Source: Clavulina sp. PMI_390 (lineage: Eukaryota > Basidiomycota > Agaricomycetes > Cantharellales > Hydnaceae). From it: DNA of 64,000 bases. Where the stretch lies: the NCBI GenBank assembly GCA_015039315.1, contig WIDE01000004.1, positions 488,988 to 552,987 of the forward strand. Reading direction: 5' to 3'. How positions within the stretch are numbered: position 1 is the stretch's first letter; each line of letters opens with the position of its first letter. The notes below the pieces were generated by a model that made no database searches, was not told the DNA's origin, and saw nothing but the letters and a program-made list of their open reading frames with translations. Of this stretch, positions 12,826-23,509 are shown piece by piece. The position numbers were made by a program, and so were the translations under genes.

Positions 12826-15800
12826 ATGGCCCCTCCTCCAGTGCCAGAGCGCACCCCAGTACGCATCTGTACGCCTAATGCCACGTAACCCAAACTAAAC
12901 CACTACACCTAGTGTAATACCCTAGCAGAATGGAACCAACGCGTATCAGACGCAATGTTGATCATTGACCAACCTGAGACTGAAGAGAACTGGGATCGTA
13001 TGGAGCGCGCATTCCTTGTGCTCGCTTCCGTTGTCCGTGGTGGGGCTTATAAGCTCGAAGACGACTTTATTCCTGGAGTCAAGACCCTGGGCCGAGCAAC
13101 AACATCTGCGGTGAGCTGCCACCCATTGGTCTAATGTTCACGCACAAATTTATATTGATCTTTCCACTCTCTTTCCAGATGCTCTCTGATCGCTCAAAGC
13201 TATCAGGGATGGCAATCGAGTTCCTTACGACCGTCGGCGTCCGCATGGCAGCAAAATTCGAACCCCTCGTGCACCTCTACATCCCCGCCGTTCTCAAGCT
13301 CTGTGCCCGATCTGGGAAGATTTACGTGAGCCGCGCGACAAATTGCCTCAAAATCTTCGCTGCATGCTGTCGTGTGCCTCCTCTCGTAACCCTCATGAAA
13401 GAATATGTCACGGACAAGAGCCAGACGCTTCGCTTCGCTGTCGTGGATGCGCTACACGAGTTGCTGAGCACATCTATTCGTGATGGTCTCCCGCGAAGAG
13501 GGAGGTGGGTTGAGGATGTCGAGTTTATCATCAAGGCTACTGCGACCGATGCCAATCCTGAAACGAGGAAGATGTCCAGGAAGGCGTTTGCTTCTTACGC
13601 AGAGCTGTGGCCTGATCGAGTGAGCGAGTGAGTAGTCTCGTGTTTCACTACCCAACCTTCCCAACGCTTAATCATTGTCTTTGTAGCTTCACAAGACCAA
13701 TGTCGCCGACAACACGACGATACCTCGACATCAACGATTCTGGAAAGGCTGAACCGTCCAAACGTCCTGCAGCATCGAGTCAGTCGTCCAGCGCGCCCAA
13801 ATTGAGCCGCAAACAATCTGCTCCATCTCTGCGTCCTGCGCCCTCTGTGCCTCTGGCGCAGCCTGCTGGCCATTCGCGCACGGAAAGCGAAGCAGCAATT
13901 TTCCCTGCTCAGAAACCTTTGCGCTCTGTCCGTTCGATGAACTTGCGTCATGCTGCTTCAGCCTCGACATCTGCTGTTGTGACCGCACCAGTCGTTGTGG
14001 CTCCATTTGTCCCTGTGGCTCTGCCTGTTGCTGTAGCTCTACCAGTCTCTGAAGCTCCAGTGGTTCCTGTTGCCCGAGTCACGCGGCCTCCTTCAAGAGA
14101 GCAACCACAGCAGCAGCAGCAGCAGCAGCCCCAGCCGCATCATCTCGCCCCAGCATTGGTATCAGTCAGGCGAGTCGATGTCGAGCAGCTTGCCTTTGAT
14201 GTTGCACACCCTCGTAGTGTTGCTGCTTCGGCTCATGGGGAAGCAGGTGCGCAGCCATCGCGTCGGCTTCAGCATCGAAAACCTTCTCCGCCGGTTGAAC
14301 CAGTTGTTCCAGCCCCAAAACCTGAGGTACCGCAACAGCCCATAATTACCAAGCCATCACCTCCCGTTCCTGCGTCTGGTCCTGCGCCCGCTGCAGTCCC
14401 TGCGCCCGCTCCTGCCCCCACCCCGGCCCCCGTCCCAGTGCCCGCCCCTATTGTGACTAAGATTACTGCTGCGACTATAACGGCTCACCCAGAGCCCCCC
14501 GCTCCTGTTCCGTCAAACGTGGTACATCACTCAGAGCCTCGGGTTATGACACCAGAGCCCACACCCCCCATTACGCAATCCACATTTGCCTCGTTTCCTC
14601 CCATGACACCTGTCGTTCCCGAAAGGCGTGAGAGGCTACATCCCCTCCTCATGTCTAGCTTCGTTCCAAAATCTCGAAAAGAACGTGAACGTGAAGCGGA
14701 GGCAGCGGCCGCTATCCCGCTTCCTCCCTCTCCTCCCCACAAGGTGTTGGAGCTACCAGAGACCGCCCCGCTTACCACAGAAGTAGAGACTGCGCAGCCC
14801 ACGCGTCATGAACGGCCACCTTCTCAGCAATCATCTGAACCATACAGCGGACCTCCCTCTACAGCTTCGGGTCGCGAGCAGGCCGCAACTACTGCTGCAG
14901 ATCGCAAAAAATCAGTTGCAGCCTTGGCGCATGCGATGCACCCGTCCTTCCGTCCCCATCGAGCTGCCGAGGGTGGTGCGTCCTCATCACAACCTCGGAA
15001 AGTGAGTGCATTTGGGGCTCCAGCAATTGTCACTACGGTGAAGCCCGTTGCTCCTCCACCTCCAGCCCTCGCAGCGAGTGCAAAGGGTGGAAAACACTCT
15101 GAACATGCCCAAGGAAGCTCAAATGCAGCTTCTGCCCGCTCTACAAGTTCTCGTGCGGCTCCGAGTAAGGCATCATCGACCTTACGGTCAGCAACGCCCA
15201 CTGGCGCCCCTCCTGCTCCTTCGGCGTCTACGTCCACCGCGCCCGCCCCAGCTAAGCTTGCTACAGCCCCCAAACCTCGCGTTGCTCCGCCACAGGCAAA
15301 GCCAGCTCCCTCAAAATCCACGGTTACACGGCCGGAGGAACCAAAAGCGGCGCGCGAGCCGCGTCAGCGAGCACCAGGTGGGATGACGCTATCGCAACTG
15401 GCGAAACAGAAGCCCCCTGTGCAGAGAGCTGGCTTCCAACCCACCAGCAAGCTCCGGAGTGCGAGAAGCAATGCGAATCTAAAGGGTGCAGCCGCCCCCA
15501 TTCCAAGAAATCCGACGGCTGCCGTCAAGAAAGTCTCGAAGGACGCGGCGGTCGTGGCTGCAGAAGTGGCTGCGGAGGTCCCTCTCCCGCCCAGCCCGAA
15601 GCTGGGTGCCAAGGATATTCCCCCAACAGCCGAGGCTCCACTTCCTTCGAGCGCAAGCCTTGGCCCCACTACTGCGTCTCCTTCCAAGGCGGGTACGGAT
15701 CAAGCCTATCCCACCCTCGAATCTCTCCGGGACTGTCTGAGTGATGTTCCGTCCGCGGCTGCAGAGGCTGGTGCCGACTCTGATGTCTCACCCGTCGTTG

Positions 15801-16087
15801 TGGCATCAGCGCCGGCTCCCTCTGCACAGCTCGAAGAATCCGAGTTTACTCTTGATGAGCTGGATCACCCTCGAGAGGCGGAGGAGGCTCTGGATGAGAT
15901 GCTTGATGCTGCTCTTGCCGCTGCTACCCCGACTGATGAGGCATTCGATGAAGGCCTCGTGATGCAAGATGTCCCTGTTACTGCTCCTCTTGCTCTGTCA
16001 TTGAAGAGCGCGCGGACCGACAAGGGCAAGGGTGTGGATGCCGCTTCTGAGCGTGTCGTACTGGGTGATGTCGTTACGAATATCTAG
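12826..16087 (+). CDS. CLASP/TOG-domain protein with long disordered tail
   Basis: Predicted microtubule-associated protein. Exons: 12826-12858 (MAPPPVPERTP), one from about 12910 to 13110, one from about 13179 to 13627, and a large exon 13687-16087; the last intron is 59 nt and joins as Asp-Phe-Thr. Residues about 15-240 form a helical-repeat TOG/CLASP_N region: ENWDRMERAFLVLASVVRGG, RSKLSGMAIEFLTTVG, LVHLYIPAVLKLCARSGK, YVSRATNCLKIFAACC. The remaining 800 residues are Pro/Ala/Ser-rich with a polyglutamine run near 14109-14130, a Pro-Ala repeat near 14380-14450 and a basic GGMTLSQLAKQKPPVQRAGF segment; the end is acidic. Only one TOG unit is seen, fewer than in animal CLASP or yeast Stu1, so it is CLASP-like rather than a proven orthologue. 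Confidence 0.8.
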
Positions 16088-16369
16088 ACTTGTCAGAATT
16101 GCACATGAAGTGCTTATACCATCTATCCTCCCGCCTCTTTTCTCTTTTCTCTTTTCTCTCTTCCATTTTTCACTTTCATCTACCGTCTGCATTACGCATC
16201 TGTCTGTTCGGTTCTGTTCTGGCCCTGGTAATTATGCCCTTATGATATCCGTTTTAAACTAGATGACCATTCTTTGGTCCGTCCGCCGATAGAGAGGCAA
16301 ATCACGCGTGGAGAAGGCTGATATATTTAGAAAGCGTTGATCGTCAAAGCATCGAGAGAAGTACATAGT

Positions 16370-17140
16370 TCATCGACGAGCTGTCCCGCTTTTCTTGTCT
16401 GCCTTCTTTTGCGCTTTTTGTTGTTTCTTACTTGGTAGTTCGGCGTCACTCGATGTTTCTACTGCAACAGGGGCAGCTGGGGCTTGTTGCTTGAAGCCAA
16501 GCATAGGTCCGACTATGGATGACCAAAGTTTCCAGGCAGCATATAGCGGGATCTGCATAGAAGAGCAACGGTGAGTTAACGACAACTACACTTGCCACTA
16601 GTAGGAGGATATCAAACAGTCTTAGACGAACCGAGATGTATAACCACCAGACAGATTCTCCAATAAGTGAACTCCCAACTTGGCAGGCGAATGTGACGTA
16701 GATCACATCAAAGCACCATTCCGTAATTCCAGGGGCACTCAGGTCTTCTCCAGGGGCGAGCAAAGTGCCAGTAGCGACATCTCGGCGAGGGGACCCAACA
16801 GTTGACAAGTGACGGAAGAGAACGAGTTGGGGGACGGCAGTCATGAGGTATGGCATGAGTTGCTTCCACGTCGGAGGGAACTTGTTCCCAGGCATGATCA
16901 GACGGAGCAAGAAATAAAGGCCCTAAAAAGTTGGAGGACTTGTTTTAGATAACGAAAAAGTGATGACACGTCCAACAGAGGTGAACAGGTACGTGCATGA
17001 GCAATGAGCATTCCGAGTTGCAGGTTCCGAATCGCAACCTCATTTTGCGCAGCAGTCTTTTTTGCGGATGCGTTCGCCTACTAGACATTGGGATTAGAAG
17101 TGTTTTGTAATCTTTTGTGTGATGGAATGCCACAGACCAT
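16370..17140 (-). CDS. SND2: SRP-independent targeting protein SND2 (TMEM208 family)
   Basis: ER membrane protein of the SND targeting route. The frame gives ASAKKTAAQNEVAIRNLQLG, several hydrophobic segments (LYFLLRLIM, LMPYLMTAVPQLVLF, then WWLYISIPLYAAWKLWSSIV), the family signature PGITEWCFDVIYVTFACQ, and a lysine-rich tail KKQQKAQKKADKK ending at 16370. The in-frame codon just upstream of GCGAAC is a stop, so the start must come by splicing. The best candidate is an ATG at 17138-17140 followed at once by GTCTGT, with acceptor TAGTAG at 17078, giving M|ANASAKK. The donor of the intron after the first hydrophobic segment (about 16920-17000) is unsettled. It is divergent from the PPTase gene with about 100 bp between starts. 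Confidence 0.8.
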
Positions 17141-17239
17141 CGGAGGAAGTCAAGTGGGGAGGACTCGGAGTGTGACGTGTGACCAGGCATCGGAACACAC
17201 AAACATCCGCGCCATGCATGCTGCCCACCCTCACACATA

Positions 17240-18388
17240 ATGGAACTATGGATAGCAAAGGTCCCTGATGGTGACTCAGACGAGGTCTGCATGGGAAATC
17301 GGGTCTCATCAGTAAATACAACGAACTCATAGCCGTTTCATAAAGTTGTACCAGCGTGGTCTTGCGGCCGTGAATGATGAATCTCGGGCAAGAATCGGAA
17401 GATTCTTTAGGCGTCCCGATGCTTGGCGTACGTTGAGGCTTACTGATTTCTTCCGGGCTCATTCATAAACCTATAATACATTGTAGGCTGCCTTCTGGGA
17501 CGGTTGCTTGCGCGTCATCTGAGAGAGCATCTTCAGAGTGAGATCACATTCGCCACAACTTCGGCCGGTAAACCGTACATTGAGAACAATGTGCGTTTTC
17601 CACTTATATAGCCTCGAGCAAATCCCTCAACTCTTTCGTTTTATAGCGCGATGACAATCCGATCGCATACAATGTCGCACACGACAACTCCTTCGTAGTT
17701 TTGGCCGCCGATTTCCATGCTACATCGCCGGCAGTTTCTGCCATTGGAGTCGATGTCATGAAATGTGTTCTACCTCGAAGCCTAACTCTTCCTGGTTTCG
17801 TAGAGATTCTGACGGATCAAGTGAGCGAGATGAATGCCGTATCGAGCACTCGATCGTGATACTTATGTCTCCTCCCAGCTTTCTCCTGCAGAGAGAGTTG
17901 CTTTGCGCCAGCCCCATCCTCTTCTTTCCTCCAATATAACATCTCCGACATTGCTCCAGCATATATTCTGGTTGTGGACTGTCAAGGAGGCCCTGACTAA
18001 ATGTCTTGGACTTGGTCTTGGCTTCGACTTTAGCCGGATATCTCTCGACATTTTTGCTGCAGTTGAGGCGTATGAGAGCCAAACCCCACCGCTGCTTATC
18101 GACGGAGCTCCTCTCCGCGGGTATGAACTCACGCTAATGGAGATCGCTTCACCGACAGGGGACGATACATACCAATGCGTTATCGCTAAACGCACCTTTA
18201 CTGCATCTGAACCATCGGATGAGCCACGGCCGCCAGCATTCCCTACCGATCCCACAATACCGCTCGCTCGCATCATCATACGACCGCGGATCTCCTTCTC
18301 AACGGGCTCCATAATCGACAACGAGATATATATGCGGGATGCTGAGGGCGTTATAGACACAGCAGTCGATCGAGAAGACAAACCTTAA
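17240..18388 (+). CDS. 4'-phosphopantetheinyl transferase (Sfp/AASDHPPT type)
   Basis: Transfers the phosphopantetheine arm of CoA to carrier domains, such as alpha-aminoadipate reductase and polyketide or peptide synthetases. Start MELWIAKVPDGDSDE (17240-17284), then an exon from 17346 giving YQRGLAAVNDESRARIGRFF and RRPDAW, then RCLLGRLLARHL after the next intron. Further motifs: FATTSAGKPYI; NVAHDNSFVVLAA; AIGVDVM (Mg-binding Asp); FWLWTVKEALTKCLGLGLGF, containing the W-x-x-K-E-A-x-x-K signature. The downstream exon begins at LSPAERVAL after CTCCCAG. Ends DREDKP at 18388. The first intron (GAG|GTCTGC to CATAAAG|TTG) is inferred from frame and is the least certain. Confidence 0.9.
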
Positions 18389-18680
18389 ACTAATCGAGTT
18401 TATGGACAAACTCGACTGCTCGTATGAGGCATAGCAATAACAACGACATTGGTTCCACGTTGATAACGCGAGGCAAATAGATCATAGTTGTTCGGCAAAC
18501 TGTGGGTGTGAAGCAAGCAAGAAAGGGTCGTAATTGCTTCGTCAAAAAATGATGGTTAACACAAAAAACAAAGTGATAAATGAAATACACTAAGGATTCT
18601 GATCCTATACACAAAAAAATGGTGTCAATCGAGGGAACGAAGAGGGTCGGTCGGTCAACGCTTTATTCTTCAGCGATGGG

Positions 18681-20866
18681 TCATGACCACTTGGGTCCAC
18701 TACTGGCCGTGCTGACATCGTCTCGATGACCACCACTGGCTTCAGCATTCTCCGCTTCCCTCTCGCCCACTAACCCAGAAGTCGAAGGAGGAGGAGCCTC
18801 GACTTGTTCTGTTGTGTCATTCTCCTTCGACGCTGAGTGGACAGCGGATATCCCACCCACGCTCTCTGACCCCTTCTCTGTGGCCGCATCATCATCACTA
18901 TCGTCATCGTCGCCGTTTTCGCTGTTTTCGTTTCCGTTCTCTTGAGGTTCGGGCTTCGGCTCAGCATCAACGGCAGCACTCGATACTGGCTCTGCCATTG
19001 CGTCGCCCAAGTCGGCCTCAATGGTTGAATCTCTACTATGCGCACTCCCTTCGCCAATGACACTGAGGTGTTGGCGAAGCTTGGACTGGCCACGCTTTGG
19101 AGCAATCCGGAGTGTTGCCCCAGAGCTGGAACTTGATGCTTCTGACATCATAGGCTCGGTCGGGAATGGGATAGATGAAGAGGGGGCGATTGGAGATGGC
19201 GTCGTGGGAGAAGTAGAGGCGAACGGCGAGGGAGTAGGCAGAGAGTGCCTACGTATCCGTGAATCTTGCGAATCACTCCAGTCAACTGGACCATGCTCTT
19301 GGCCAAGGGCCGTCAAGCTTCGGTGTGTTGTGCTATACCAGTCTGTAGGCGTATTGTCACGCGCTGCAGCTGCCTGATCCATCCATGTCCGTACATTCTG
19401 ATCGTGCAAATTGGACTCGGAGTAGCTGGCTGGTAGAGAGGGAGGAGCACTTGGGCTCGGTGAGGGAGACGAGCGAGCCTTGTCAACATTACTGAGGATA
19501 CTGTTGATGGGCAGGATGCTGAAAATCTGATCTTCTGCTTTCTGGGGGCCTGATTTAGAGAAAAAAGGAGTGAGACACAACGTTAAGGAGTGGGAGGGAA
19601 GGGACTAACCGTAAGCATCGAACGGATCAGGAATCCTCTGGAGGATGGGCTCCAAGCTGGGATCCGAACTGAGAAATATCATCAGTTTATTCCCGGATGA
19701 TTATGGGAGTGTCAGGAGGACCCACGATTTGGAAGAAATCCTGTCATACACTTCAAGGGATGAACGGGCCACGAGAGCGACCTGGAACGCCGGTGAGTGA
19801 GAAACGTTTCCCAGCCACCCCACTGAAAGCCAAGTGAATTATACCTTGTCCATAACCCCATCCCATGTCTCCTCTTCATGAGTGAGTACTTCGGTGTAGT
19901 ACTCTGCTTTTAGTCGATCTAGATCTTGGACTTGTTTCTGAAGAGTTGCGAGGGCGGCCCTGAAAGAGTTCAAATCTTGTGGGATCGACGAGCCCATGAG
20001 CGATCGAAGGACGTTATTAGGCTCTATGTACACACCTCGGTTCTTGCCTCGCTTCCCCGTCGCCATGTTTTCAGCTTCGGTGATGCGAATAATCCTGAAA
20101 TGACGTTCAGCTGCGATTTTTCGTGTGGCTGCGGATAAGAAAGCACATACCTGTTCTTCTCGATGAGTGATTGCTCGTAGGCAAAGGAACGCTCCTAAGG
20201 TACAGTAGTGTGAGTAAACGCGGAGAGCCAAGAAAAACCAAGCCGGCGTACTGCAATACACTGTCGGTAGTCACGCAGCCCTGCTCGGAGGGGCTCATCG
20301 AATTCTGTTCTGATAGAATCGCTCTAGGAATGATTCATGAGTATGTGGAGATGGGGCAAGCTTCAAAGGGGTAGTGCACATACCAACACCCGTTCTTGGT
20401 TTGCGATAAGATAGTAGAGACCAGCCATTGCCTGAAAACCGACTGAAGCATCGTCTCCAGCACCACGGAGCCTGGCAGATGTAGTCAGAATAGGCCTCTT
20501 GAAAGGTTCTATGCATTAGAATAACACGCCTTGAACACGCCTCTATGGAAGCTGCAAGCTCAGAAGCCGCCCCCGACAGGGTTGACAGGGCAGTTTGGTA
20601 CGCAGCGGATGATCGCAGCAGCTACGACATTAACTGCAGATTTGAGTCATAGTGTACTCAGCAACAACACATATGCAACTGACGTTTTCATATGTCTGAA
20701 CAGAGGTGCGCAAGTGTGCTCTTGTTATGATAGTATCAGGACCTCCATTGATGTTCACTCCCGAGGCCTGTGTTGTCGCATCGGAGTAAGTGGGTGAGGT
20801 CGGGCGCTTCGAGAGGCGAGGTGGGCTCGTGACAGAGCCAGTGTCAGAGCGGCGGGTGTAGAGCAT
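18681..20866 (-). CDS. I-BAR-like (Ivy1-like) membrane-binding protein
   Basis: The helical region resembles fungal BAR proteins of the Ivy1 group. In order: THLR-like AHLRTSVQTYEN, then SSAAYQTALSTLSGAASELA, RGAGDDASVGFQAMAGLYYL, RKNRGVYIEPNNVLRSLMGS, FRAALATLQKQVQDLDRLKA, LTHEEETWDGVMDKVA. The C-terminal 300 residues are Ser/Pro-rich and then very acidic (near 18900-18950), ending at 18681. The exon join near 20470-20530 works only with a GC-AG intron (TCAAG|GCGTGT to GCCAG|GCTCC). The start at 20866 (MLYTRRSDTGSVTSPP) is the first Met in this copy, but the true N-terminus may be further 5', as the sequence is disturbed there. Family assignment is by recollection of conserved segments and is moderate. 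Confidence 0.6.
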
Positions 20867-20920
20867 GCCTTGAACTGGCAAGGGAGGCTGGGGGGATAGG
20901 AGCTGCAGGGCCTGCCGACT
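20799..20920 (-). repeat. First copy of BAR-gene 5' exon (duplicated across gap)
   Basis: From CGGGCGCTTCGAGAGGCGAG to the CTGCCGAC at 20920 the sequence matches 21836-21954 almost base for base. Differences are a few substitutions and 1-base indels: TAGAGC versus TAAAGC, six versus seven G in the G-run, GGCCTG versus GGCTG. The substitution in the coding part is synonymous (Leu). The level of difference looks like two alleles rather than an exact assembly repeat. Confidence 0.85.
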
Positions 20921-21019
20921 GTCACTCGCTGTGTTTCTGGCAGTGACCCCTGTCACGTCACAAAAATTTGGGTCTCGCGCCTCCCAACTCTGCCAAATGC
21001 AAGCCCAGCGCGCGTTCTC
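20921..21019 (+). repeat. Copy of the bL19m promoter and first codons
   Basis: This segment, from GTCACTCGCTGTGT to the gap, repeats 26583-26675, including the ATG of the mitochondrial bL19 gene (copy ATG at 20997) and the codons MQAQRAFS. It has one 5-base insertion (TTCTG) and a base change relative to the complete locus. The coding sequence is cut by the run of N, so this is a fragment. Confidence 0.85.
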
Positions 21020-21835
21020 NNNNNNNNNNNNNNNNNNNNNNNNNNNNNNNNNNNNNNNNNNNNNNNNNNNNNNNNNNNNNNNNNNNNNNNNNNNNNNNNN
21101 NNNNNNNNNNNNNNNNNNNNNNNNNNNNNNNNNNNNNNNNNNNNNNNNNNNNNNNNNNNNNNNNNNNNNNNNNNNNNNNNNNNNNNNNNNNNNNNNNNNN
21201 NNNNNNNNNNNNNNNNNNNNNNNNNNNNNNNNNNNNNNNNNNNNNNNNNNNNNNNNNNNNNNNNNNNNNNNNNNNNNNNNNNNNNNNNNNNNNNNNNNNN
21301 NNNNNNNNNNNNNNNNNNNNNNNNNNNNNNNNNNNNNNNNNNNNNNNNNNNNNNNNNNNNNNNNNNNNNNNNNNNNNNNNNNNNNNNNNNNNNNNNNNNN
21401 NNNNNNNNNNNNNNNNNNNNNNNNNNNNNNNNNNNNNNNNNNNNNNNNNNNNNNNNNNNNNNNNNNNNNNNNNNNNNNNNNNNNNNNNNNNNNNNNNNNN
21501 NNNNNNNNNNNNNNNNNNNNNNNNNNNNNNNNNNNNNNNNNNNNNNNNNNNNNNNNNNNNNNNNNNNNNNNNNNNNNNNNNNNNNNNNNNNNNNNNNNNN
21601 NNNNNNNNNNNNNNNNNNNNNNNNNNNNNNNNNNNNNNNNNNNNNNNNNNNNNNNNNNNNNNNNNNNNNNNNNNNNNNNNNNNNNNNNNNNNNNNNNNNN
21701 NNNNNNNNNNNNNNNNNNNNNNNNNNNNNNNNNNNNNNNNNNNNNNNNNNNNNNNNNNNNNNNNNNNNNNNNNNNNNNNNNNNNNNNNNNNNNNNNNNNN
21801 NNNNNNNNNNNNNNNNNNNNNNNNNNNNNNNNNNN
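21020..21835. other. Assembly gap (816 N)
   Basis: A run of undetermined bases. Its two sides are not simple neighbours: the left side belongs to a BAR-bL19m junction and the right side restarts inside the BAR 5' exon. Long open frames spanning the gap are artefacts of the N run. Confidence 0.99.
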
Positions 21836-21955
21836 CGGGCGCTTCGAGAGGCGAGGTGGGCTCGTGACAGAGCCAGTGTCAGAGCGGCGGGTGTAAAGCA
21901 TGCCTTGAACTGGCAAGGGAGGCTGGGGGGGATAGGAGCTGCAGGGCTGCCGACG
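21836..21955 (-). repeat. Second copy of BAR-gene 5' exon
   Basis: Matches 20799-20920 in the same orientation. Past the CCGAC at 21954 the two copies diverge completely: this copy continues into GAGCTGCAAACCACGG and the finger-array region, the first into the bL19m promoter. In this copy the extra G changes the frame upstream of the Met codon. Confidence 0.85.
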
Positions 21956-22029
21956 GGAGCTGCAAACCACGGCATGTCCCGATTCTCTGGCACCTTGGCA
22001 GATCAAAATTGCCACCAACACGTACTCGG

Positions 22030-23480
22030 ATGCACCTTGCTGTAATGAGCACTCACTTCTGCCAAATTTGTGGATGGCTTATGGCAAGTGTCGCAATGAT
22101 ACACTAGTAGTTATTAGTATTTGATGTGAGAGAGCACGAGCGTAACAAGCGGATCAACGCCATGCCCACAATTCGCAATAGCATGCCCTGAGGCATGGTG
22201 ACAATTTAGCTCGTCGAAGTTCCGGAAATCTTCAGCGCAGACTTTGCACATGTACACTATAATATATCACAAGGTTTGGAATGCACAATAGTGTTGAGAG
22301 AGGGAGGATGTAAGGATCCGAATTAGGTGCCATTCCGTTACACCGCCCTTCCGAGCTGGCTCAGACTTCTCGCTCTTGCAAGAAGGTTCCACTTCCTTCT
22401 AGAACACTCTTTCCCTTTCTCTGTTGATCTTACAATTCTACTTCCGCCTAGTATTAGCTCATATTATCTCGGAGAGGCATAGATAGAACCGCTCGGTGAC
22501 CTTAAGTCCCCAGCACTTCTTAACCCCCCTTCGTCACTTGTAATAGCTAGTTGTTCTAATTGGAACTACAGTAGCAATCGTTACGTGTGATCAAGGCTTA
22601 GAAGGCTAACCACTCTTCTGTCAGGTCTATAATACTAGACCTTACAGAGGATATTCTGGACCCTTATTAGCCCAAGGGTGAATGATGTCGTAGTGAGGGG
22701 CAAGCTCAGCAATACAGGGGACATTTGCTTTGCAAGTTCTGCACCTTGTTCCTAGAATACAGTAAGATTGATTAATCGATGACTATTACAGCAAAATTCG
22801 AAAGAAACTCACGTGTGGCGGTAGGGTGTTCGGCAAGATAATGAGACGTAAGCTCGGCGACGCTTGGGAGCCATTTTCTGCAAGTCCTGCATTTGTACTC
22901 TGCCAATGTATGAATATGAGAGACTCCAAACAAATATTTCCAGGAAAAGAGATGATCACCTTTGGCGGTAGGATGTTCGGCGAGATAATGAGGGCCAAGC
23001 TCGGCAACGCTTGGTATTCGTTTTCCGCAAGTCTTGCACTGGTACCCTTCTAAAGCATAAACACGAGAGAATAAGACTGTTGTGAGAGCAAACGAATACT
23101 CACTTTTAGGCTTAGGATGATCCGCAGCGTAATGCTTGCTGATTTCACCCTTGCTCAGGAAAACCTCCCCACAGGTGTGACAAGTACAGGCTTCACACAA
23201 ATCAGACAATATTTCAAGACAAGGTGGCCGAGATACTCACTAACAGCCTCAGGATGATCCGCAGCGTAATGCTTGCTGATTTCAACAAGGCTTGCAAAAA
23301 CCTCCCCACAGGTGTGACAAGTATAGGCTTCATACAAGTCAGACAATATTTCAAGACAAGGTGGCCGAGATACTCACTAACAGCCTCAGGATGATCCGCA
23401 GCGTAATGCTTGCTGATTTCAACAAGGCTTGCAAAAACCTCCCCACAGGTGTGACAAGTAAGGACTTGATAGACAACGTT
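22030..23480 (-). CDS. Tandem C2H2 zinc-finger array protein, one finger per exon
   Basis: At least six finger-like units, each C-x2-C-x12-H-x4-H or close. First (5' to 3' on the minus strand) come three near-identical units CHTCGEVF...ISKHYAADHP, spaced 137 bases apart; then CKTCGKRIPSVAELGPHYL, CRTCRKWLPSVAELTSHYL and CRTCKANVPCIAELAPHYD; weaker ones are CKVCAEDFRNFDELNCHH near 22210-22260 and a partial CDTCHKPSTNLAE near 22050-22080. Units are separated by phase-1 introns with GTGAGT donors. Likely nucleic-acid or protein binding. No clear ATG of its own; it could be the 3' part of the gene at 23510-25982. The last third (22100-22680) is poorly resolved. May be a decaying gene. Confidence 0.55.
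23114..23478 (-). repeat. Three tandem 137-bp exon-plus-intron units
   Basis: The string AGGATGATCCGCAGCGTAAT starts at 23114, 23251 and 23388, exactly 137 bases apart. Units two and three are nearly identical including the intron (CAAGACAAGGTGGCCGAG); the first is slightly diverged. Each unit is one finger exon plus its intron, so the array has grown by recent tandem duplication. Confidence 0.9.
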
Positions 23481-23509
23481 TAATGAGAATCGAATGATAT
23501 GGGTGCTTG

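Noticed and set aside
13628..13690. Extension of the large TOG-protein exon to the left, starting with GTG at 13628
   Set aside because: GTGAGTAG at 13628 is a good donor and TTGTAG ends at 13686; splicing keeps the frame with the upstream TOG exons, so these bases are intron.
20630..22021. Open frames of 300-460 codons spanning the gap on both strands
   Set aside because: They exist only because N codons contain no stops. Their real ends are the duplicated BAR exon and the bL19m promoter copy.
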